Shown here: positions 58,917-64,000 of the stretch, in pieces | Layout: every line of letters starts with the position of its first letter | How positions within the stretch are numbered: the stretch's first letter is position 1 | Assembly: GCF_042660205.1 (NCBI RefSeq) | Contig: NZ_JBHSTQ010000003.1 | Span: 186,001 to 250,000 of the forward strand | From: Sporolactobacillus kofuensis | GTDB taxonomy: Bacteria > Bacillota > Bacilli > Bacillales > Sporolactobacillaceae | Reading direction: 5' to 3' | Length of the DNA stretch: 64,000 bases | Notes under the pieces: model-generated | The model's input: the letters and a program-made list of their open reading frames with translations, nothing else | The model's database searches: none | Told to the model about the DNA's origin: nothing | Translations under genes and position numbers: made by a program

Positions 58917-59849
58917 CTACTTTATTATTGTACTCTCTGCTTTAATAAATTCTTTTAATTCATCAGCAGAAGGATACGATGCTTGAGTCCCTTTTCGAGT
59001 GACACTTAATGCGGCGAAAGCCGTTGCCATTTTTAATGCATCAACAACATCCTTCTGTTCATTCAAGTAATGAGCAAAACATCCGATAAACGAATCACCG
59101 GCACCTGTAGTGTCAACTGCTTGAACAGAATACGCAGGAATATGTTTTGTATGACTTTCCGTAACCCAAAGCGATCCTGAATGGCCCAGTGTTACAATGA
59201 CATTTTTCATTCCCTGATCAATGAGAAGCTTTGCGGCTTTACTTGCTTGCTCTGCTGTTTGAACCGGAAAACCAGTTAGAATCTCCAGTTCGCTCTCATT
59301 AGGCATAAAGTAGTCAACATGGCGAATGAGTTCAAAGTTTAGATTTTTTACAGCAGGGGCAGGATTTAAAATAACTGGTATGTTATGGACATTACCGAAT
59401 TGAATCGCATCATAGACCGTTTCGAGTGGAATTTCTAACTGCAATACAATTAAAGAGCATTTCTTTAATTGATCTGAGGCTTGCTCGATATCATTTGAAG
59501 AAAGCTTCTGATTTGCTCCTTTTACTATCAAAATACTGTTTTTTGATGAAGAATCCACAAAAATCGGAGCCACTCCACTGGAAGTTCCAGGAACTTTTTC
59601 TACAAAACTAGTGTCAATGCCATAACTTTTCAGATTACTAATAGTACCATCACCAAAAATGTCATCGCCGACCTTAGTGAGCATCATGACTTGAGATCCT
59701 AATTTTGCTGCGGCAACCGCTTGATTAGCTCCTTTACCCCCGCAACCCATTTCAAAATTAGGAGCTTCCAGAGTTTCACCTTCCTTAGGCATCCGATCGA
59801 TATACGTAATTAAATCAACCATATTGGAACCAATAACCGCAATCGTCAC
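58917..59849 (-). CDS. PfkB family sugar kinase, ribokinase/deoxyribokinase
   Basis: A 310-aa PfkB kinase. GGKGANQAVAAAKLG is the sugar-binding motif, VTLGHSGSLWV and the anion hole DTTGAGDSFIGCFAHYL with the catalytic Asp complete the site. Ribokinase and deoxyribokinase (DeoK) cannot be told apart by these motifs. The operon partners (deoC, FucP-like permease, mutarotase candidate, SorC-type DeoR) make deoxyribokinase, which forms deoxyribose 5-phosphate for DeoC, the better reading. It starts with GTG behind GAGGGTG. Confidence 0.88.
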   Translation of the reverse strand: MTIAVIGSNMVDLITYIDRMPKEGETLEAPNFEMGCGGKGANQAVAAAKLGSQVMMLTKVGDDIFGDGTISNLKSYGIDTSFVEKVPGTSSGVAPIFVDSSSKNSILIVKGANQKLSSNDIEQASDQLKKCSLIVLQLEIPLETVYDAIQFGNVHNIPVILNPAPAVKNLNFELIRHVDYFMPNESELEILTGFPVQTAEQASKAAKLLIDQGMKNVIVTLGHSGSLWVTESHTKHIPAYSVQAVDTTGAGDSFIGCFAHYLNEQKDVVDALKMATAFAALSVTRKGTQASYPSADELKEFIKAESTIIK

Positions 59850-59863
59850 TTTGTTTCACCCTC

Positions 59864-60874
59864 TCATTTTTTTCCAGTAAGGACATGGAAATGTCTCTCT
59901 TCCCCGGCATTCAAATATATTAATGATCCCGCCTTCTTTGCAGCGGTAAATCCTTCAGGTCTACATGTGCCCGGCAAGACAAATGCAGCTACCTGCTGAT
60001 CACTGTTGTATAGCAACCATCGCGTTGCGTATGGAAAGCTATCAGTTGAAAATTCAGTGAAAAAGGTTACATGATCTGGGGACTCTATCTCAAAATGGAC
60101 ATTCTGCCCATATTGATCCAGGTGATCTGCAAAAAACACAATCTCCGGATCATACATCTCTGGATCATCCAGTTTAGATAAGGTGCCTCCCCTTTCAATA
60201 ATCTCTTTATTATATCTCAGCCATTTTTCTGTCGGTTTTACATGATCAGGTACAGTTGTTCTTAGCAAAAAAGATTGATCTGGGATACTTTGAGTCATGA
60301 CCGCATCAGCCAAATAGGCATAATTCATGTGGCACATATACTGCAGCGGCATTTCTGATCCAGATAGATTTTTAACATCCATATCGATAGCGATAGACGT
60401 TTGATCCTTAAAGAGTGTCACACTTGGTTTGGCTAAATAATGGTGACCAAAACCTTTGACATACTCATAAGTACCGCAGAGTTTTACATAATCAGAGCCC
60501 AACTCAATCCAGGCTTCATCCATACTCGCGCAGGGCATCTCACCATGTAACGGATAATCATCTTCAGGTCCTGGGCAGCCATTGCTGAGCAATCCGGAAT
60601 GGAAAGCAAAGCATCCATAGGTATCCACAATACATTCAGCTTTTTTAGGATATCTAAAAAAATTCTTCATCTTTAAGTCAATATCATCAAAAGTTAGATC
60701 CCATATGATCTGCCCAAAATAAGGAAGTATAACGGTTTTTCCTCGAGTATTGATGATCTCGACTGCCTCAATTTCCGTTGGATAGCGAAATAAATTAATA
60801 GTAAACGCGTCGCTCTTATATATGGTTGTTTTTATTTCTGAAAAATAGTATTTCTTCAGTTTAATCATTTCCAT
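59864..60874 (-). CDS. DUF4432 / aldose 1-epimerase-like protein, candidate deoxyribose mutarotase
   Basis: A 336-aa protein with a galactose-mutarotase-like beta-sandwich: NTRGKTVILPYFGQIIWDL at the start, PLHGEMPCASMDEAW with a conserved His, YMCHMNYAYL with a second His, and VLPGTCRPEGFTAAKKAG near the end. The ATG at 60874 has GGAGG eight bases ahead; the longer frame starts 12 codons earlier across that site. By analogy with DeoM/DeoX of enteric deoxyribose loci it would interconvert sugar anomers. The function is inferred from fold and context. Confidence 0.75.
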   Translation of the reverse strand: MEMIKLKKYYFSEIKTTIYKSDAFTINLFRYPTEIEAVEIINTRGKTVILPYFGQIIWDLTFDDIDLKMKNFFRYPKKAECIVDTYGCFAFHSGLLSNGCPGPEDDYPLHGEMPCASMDEAWIELGSDYVKLCGTYEYVKGFGHHYLAKPSVTLFKDQTSIAIDMDVKNLSGSEMPLQYMCHMNYAYLADAVMTQSIPDQSFLLRTTVPDHVKPTEKWLRYNKEIIERGGTLSKLDDPEMYDPEIVFFADHLDQYGQNVHFEIESPDHVTFFTEFSTDSFPYATRWLLYNSDQQVAAFVLPGTCRPEGFTAAKKAGSLIYLNAGEERHFHVLTGKK

Positions 60875-60890
60875 CTCAAAGACCTCCTTC

Positions 60891-62249
60891 TTATTCAGAG
60901 ATGGTTTCATCTACTGTATTGTTTTGTGGTATCATTTTTTTACTATTCTTTAATTCACCAAAAAAATAGATGCTAACATATATGAAACACAGCATTGGCA
61001 CAATGAATGAGAGTCGCATGGAACCTAGAAGATCAGAAACAAGGCCTTGAATAGCTGGTATGATAGCGCCTCCAATAATAGACATGACTAAGATAGCACC
61101 AGCTGTTTCGACATACTTCTTTTCTTTAACGACTTCAAGCGTATGGGCGTAAATGGTTGCCCAGCAAGGGCCAAACATGATGCTGACGCCAATTGCCGCA
61201 TAAACCGCCGTCATATTAGGCACACACACGACATAGATCAAGAGGATCGAACCAATGCCTGAATAAGCAAGCAGTACTTGATTAGGTGAATAACGCGTCA
61301 TAAGAAAATTAGCAATAAATTTGCCGACAAAGAAAGCAATAAAGCTATAAATCATGAAAGTTGATGCAGATCGTTCATTAATTTCTGGATTCAATACAAG
61401 GGCAAGCCGAATCGTGAATGACCAAACAGTCACTTGCATGCCAACATAAATAAACTGAGCAATAATGCCTCTTTTAAAACGCCGATTATGCGCGAGATAT
61501 TTTAATGTTTCTCCAATTCCCACCTTAATACGACCTTTTTTCTCTTTATCAACATCCTCTTTAGATTTGCACAGAGGAAATTTTGTCAAGAGAAACAAAA
61601 TCAATACTGCCAATAAGACAAAAATTAGAAAACGATATGGGGAAAGTGTGTGCTGAAGCATTTTTTCGCCGAATGCATGTGCTTCGGCCGGCGACATATT
61701 AGCCATCTGTTTTGCTAGACTTTCGCCTTCGCCAAAAACTAAATACTTCCCAAGTAAAATTCCTAAAATAGAACCAAGTGGATAAAAAGTTTGACTGATA
61801 TTTAAACGTAACGTTGCATATTTACTTGGTCCAATCATTGAACTATACGTATTCGCAGATGTTTCCAAAAAACTTAAACCAATTGCAATCGCGAAGATGG
61901 CAGCCAAAAACATCGTATATGTGGCCATGTGAGAAGCTGGAAAAAATAGAGAACATCCAATAATGTAGAAAGACAATCCTGTTATTATTGCAATTTTATA
62001 GCTTGAATTTTTTATAACTAGTGATGCAGGAATCGCAATCAGAAAGTAGCCTCCATAAAATGCGCTTTGCACTAAAGCGCTTGCAAAATCACTCAATGAA
62101 AAGACGCTTTTAAACTGGGTAATCAAAATATCATTCAGACTGGCAGCAGCTCCCCACAGAGGAAAAAGCAGCGATACTAATATATATTGAAAAATAGGTG
62201 TCCGGCTAAGATAACCATCTTGCAATTGTTGAATTGTCTTTTTTGACAT
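60891..62249 (-). CDS. MFS sugar:proton symporter, FucP family (DeoP-like)
   Basis: A 452-aa transporter with 12 membrane segments. FPLWGAAASLNDILITQFK is the FucP-type TM1 region, SFLETSANTYSSMIGP the TM4 region with its conserved Glu, and IGVSIMFGPCWATIYAHTLE the TM10 region. FucP relatives carry fucose, and DeoP carries deoxyribose in enteric bacteria; the operon context favours deoxyribose. AGGGGG precedes the ATG. Confidence 0.87.
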   Translation of the reverse strand: MSKKTIQQLQDGYLSRTPIFQYILVSLLFPLWGAAASLNDILITQFKSVFSLSDFASALVQSAFYGGYFLIAIPASLVIKNSSYKIAIITGLSFYIIGCSLFFPASHMATYTMFLAAIFAIAIGLSFLETSANTYSSMIGPSKYATLRLNISQTFYPLGSILGILLGKYLVFGEGESLAKQMANMSPAEAHAFGEKMLQHTLSPYRFLIFVLLAVLILFLLTKFPLCKSKEDVDKEKKGRIKVGIGETLKYLAHNRRFKRGIIAQFIYVGMQVTVWSFTIRLALVLNPEINERSASTFMIYSFIAFFVGKFIANFLMTRYSPNQVLLAYSGIGSILLIYVVCVPNMTAVYAAIGVSIMFGPCWATIYAHTLEVVKEKKYVETAGAILVMSIIGGAIIPAIQGLVSDLLGSMRLSFIVPMLCFIYVSIYFFGELKNSKKMIPQNNTVDETISE

Positions 62250-62271
62250 TCATTGCGCCCCCTTTTTTTGA

Positions 62272-62922
62272 TCACCGTTCTTCGTGAATAATTTTCACTC
62301 CCGCACTTGCGCCTATCCGTGTTGCACCAGCATGAACCAATTGCTCGACATCGTTTCTCGTGTGAATGCCTCCCGATGCTTTAACACCTAATTGGTTCCC
62401 GACCGTTGTTCTCATCAATGCTACGTCTTCAGCCTGTGCACCACCGGTTGAGAATCCTGTTGAGGTTTTTACATAATCGGCACCTGCTTTCATCGCTAGC
62501 TCACACGCTTTAACGATTTCTTGACGACTTAATAAGCAGGTTTCAATGATAACTTTAACGATAGCCTTCCCTTTCGCAGCATGAACAACAGCCACTATAT
62601 CCTTTTCTACAGCCTGATCATCTTTTCCTTTCAGAAGTCCGATCGGAATCACCATATCCAGTTCATCTGCTCCGTTCTCTATTGCCTCTTTAGCCTCAAA
62701 TGTTTTTACAGCTGTTGTCGTTGCGCCTAATGGGAAACCAATAACCGTACATACTTTAACATCAGAATCTTTAAGTTTTTCCGAAGCTAAAGGAACCCAA
62801 AGTGGGTTGACACATACAGAAGCAAAATGATAGGTCTTCGCTTCATCAATCAATTGGAGAATATCTTCCTTTTTTGAATCCGCTTTCAAAAGTGTGTGAT
62901 CAATTATTTTAGAAATATCCAC
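62272..62922 (-). CDS. deoC: Deoxyribose-phosphate aldolase
   Basis: A 216-aa class I aldolase that splits 2-deoxyribose 5-phosphate into glyceraldehyde 3-phosphate and acetaldehyde. IDHTLLKAD, SVCVNPLWV and ELDMVIPIGLLK open the barrel, and the Schiff-base Lys is in YVKTSTGFSTGGA, with VKASGGIHT at the end. The likely start is GTG at 62922 with GGAGGGG five bases ahead; an ATG five codons upstream overlaps that site. It is first in the operon, under a palindromic operator. Confidence 0.95.
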   Translation of the reverse strand: MDISKIIDHTLLKADSKKEDILQLIDEAKTYHFASVCVNPLWVPLASEKLKDSDVKVCTVIGFPLGATTTAVKTFEAKEAIENGADELDMVIPIGLLKGKDDQAVEKDIVAVVHAAKGKAIVKVIIETCLLSRQEIVKACELAMKAGADYVKTSTGFSTGGAQAEDVALMRTTVGNQLGVKASGGIHTRNDVEQLVHAGATRIGASAGVKIIHEER

Positions 62923-62965
62923 AATTGCCCCTCCCATACATACAGAGATTAATAGTACATAAGTA

Positions 62966-63016
62966 AGAATAAACCGTGAATGAACATTTGTAAATACAGA
63001 AATTTACTTTTGTTCA
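62966..63016 (-). promoter_or_regulatory. deoC promoter with overlapping DeoR-type operator
   Basis: Minus strand: -35 TTTACA, 17-base spacer, -10 TATTCT (62966-62971). A long inverted repeat overlaps the -35: TGAACA-AAA-GTAAAT, six bases, ATTTAC-AAA-TGTTCA (62981-63016). TGAACA/TGTTCA half-sites resemble the operator of the SorC-type DeoR of Bacillus. Confidence 0.75.
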
Positions 63017-63060
63017 AAATCTAACAAACAAAAAAATTTTATTTCTTTTGCAACTATTAA

Positions 63061-64000
63061 TTAATGCTTTTGGGAGTTCCTATTGTGTTCTGCTGCTTGC
63101 ATTTCTAACAGAGATCTTCCTGTAAATTGATCCGTTATCAAAATATTTGCATATCCTGCAGTTAATGCAGTATGCATAGCCATCAGTTTACGTTTTCCGC
63201 CAGCAACAAGAATACTTTTTTCCTTCGTTGATAAATCATCTAATTCAATACCAACCGTACGTTCATTAATACGTTCATTACAAATTTTTCCATAGCGATC
63301 AAAGAAGCGTGAACAAATATCACCCACTGCCGAGCGACTTAACGCTTCCTTCTCGTCTTGACTCAAGTAACCAAGATTAAATAGCAATGAATCGTCGCGA
63401 ACCGTGCCTACTGTGAAGACCACTATATTTGCTTGTTTACCCAATTCAAGGATTTGCTTAATATTGCGATCCTGTTCGACCATCTGCTTCACTTCTGGGC
63501 TGTCAAAGATCACAGGCAAAGGCAAATATCGAGCAATCGTGTTAAATGCATCTGCAAAATCTTGAACGATCTCAAAGGAATAATTTTTCAGTCTTGAGTG
63601 CGTTACCCCGCCTTTCAACTGTACAACTTCTATTCCCTGTGCATGTGACTTTTTCAACTGAGATGACACTGAGTGCAGCGTCCGTCCCCAAGTTACACCG
63701 ATAATATCTCCATTCTTCATTGTCTGATTTAAAAATTCTGCTGCAACTCTGCCGATGTGTTTCCGTATTTCCTCATTTTTATTTAACGGGGAGTATGCAA
63801 TACGAACACTGTCCAAATGATACATTTTTTGTATTTTATCAGAAAGATCATCCATCTCCTCTAATGGATCATAAATATGAATATTAACATAGCCTAGATC
63901 TTTTGCTCGTTGCAATAATTTAGACACTGTAGGACGCGAGATTTGTCTTAAGTGAGCAATTTCCTGCTGGCTATAGTTGGATTCATAATAAAGACGAGCG
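63061..64000 (-). CDS. deoR: SorC-family transcriptional regulator, DeoR type (5' end outside the window)
   Basis: A partial gene; the frame stays open to the right edge, so the true start lies beyond it. Visible are a helix-turn-helix (SQQEIAHLRQISRPTVSKLL), then the sugar-binding domain with GDIIGVTWGRTL, VVQLKGGVTHS and SILVAGGKRKLMAMHTAL. This is the SorC/DeoR repressor type that responds to deoxyribose 5-phosphate in Bacillus. The end of the gene is 138 bases from deoC, whose promoter carries the operator. Confidence 0.9.
   Translation of the reverse strand, partial: ARLYYESNYSQQEIAHLRQISRPTVSKLLQRAKDLGYVNIHIYDPLEEMDDLSDKIQKMYHLDSVRIAYSPLNKNEEIRKHIGRVAAEFLNQTMKNGDIIGVTWGRTLHSVSSQLKKSHAQGIEVVQLKGGVTHSRLKNYSFEIVQDFADAFNTIARYLPLPVIFDSPEVKQMVEQDRNIKQILELGKQANIVVFTVGTVRDDSLLFNLGYLSQDEKEALSRSAVGDICSRFFDRYGKICNERINERTVGIELDDLSTKEKSILVAGGKRKLMAMHTALTAGYANILITDQFTGRSLLEMQAAEHNRNSQKH

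Overview
The window looks like chromosome from a low-GC Gram-positive bacterium (Bacillota, class Bacilli). The evidence is a SAM-I (S-box) riboswitch, luxS, TTG/GTG starts behind strong GGAGG ribosome binding sites, lipoprotein substrate-binding proteins, SH3/LysM cell-wall hydrolases, cre-like and CodY-like sites, and compact sigma-A promoters with 17-base spacers. A Sporolactobacillus- or Bacillus-like host is a reasonable inference, but no taxonomic marker gene is present. I see no rRNA, tRNA, CRISPR array, intact insertion sequence or prophage. Nearly everything is scavenging and catabolism.

Layout. (1) 31-7118, minus: a dipeptide/oligopeptide ABC transporter operon (SBP, two permeases, two ATPases) ending in a 39-aa micro-gene and an amidase. 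(2) 7757-9316, minus: a secreted GH25 lysozyme with four SH3 repeats. (3) 9541-16567, plus: a sensor kinase without a sensor domain, its AraC-type response regulator and an SSS-like permease, then an acetamidase/formamidase, an APC permease and a second amidase. (4) 16756-17829, minus: an M42 aminopeptidase. (5) 18027-22240, minus: an SsuABC/NMT1-type ABC transporter with an M24 peptidase inside the operon and a ~150-nt terminator-bearing leader. (6) 22285-22734: a VanZ-like protein. (7) 22951-35350, minus: one apparent 12-kb operon, oppABCDF - M20 - S9 - iclR - DUF1177 - aroM - M29. (8) 35399-37383: a decayed metallophosphoesterase, an NlpC/P60-LysM hydrolase and a 78-aa orphan protein.

(9) 37336-44702, minus: a SAM-I riboswitch followed by free methionine-R-sulfoxide reductase, a TTG-started aminotransferase, a short-chain dehydrogenase, an iron-ADH-type dehydrogenase, metNIQ and luxS. 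I read this as a methionine salvage operon that may also convert the hydroxy or keto analogues of methionine. (10) 44866-47082: a membrane-anchored GH5 glucanase and a butA-type diacetyl/butanediol dehydrogenase. (11) 47446-58325: a locus strongly resembling the Listeria 1,2-beta-oligoglucan (sophorooligosaccharide) system: ABC importer, an extra esterase, LacI, a 1119-aa GH94 phosphorylase and a GH3 beta-glucosidase, with matching LacI-type operators at two promoters. (12) 58748 to the right edge, minus: a deoxyribose operon (SorC-type deoR, deoC, FucP-like permease, DUF4432 mutarotase candidate, PfkB kinase) with a palindromic operator over the deoC promoter.

The strongest leads are the SAM-riboswitch methionine operon, the large peptide operon with its DUF1177/AroM/M29 tail, the unexplained leader RNA before ssuB, and the kinase/regulator/SSS module that resembles a CbrA-type sensor split into parts. 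Several translation starts were moved from the longest reading frame to the codon with a proper ribosome binding site; the reasons are given per gene.
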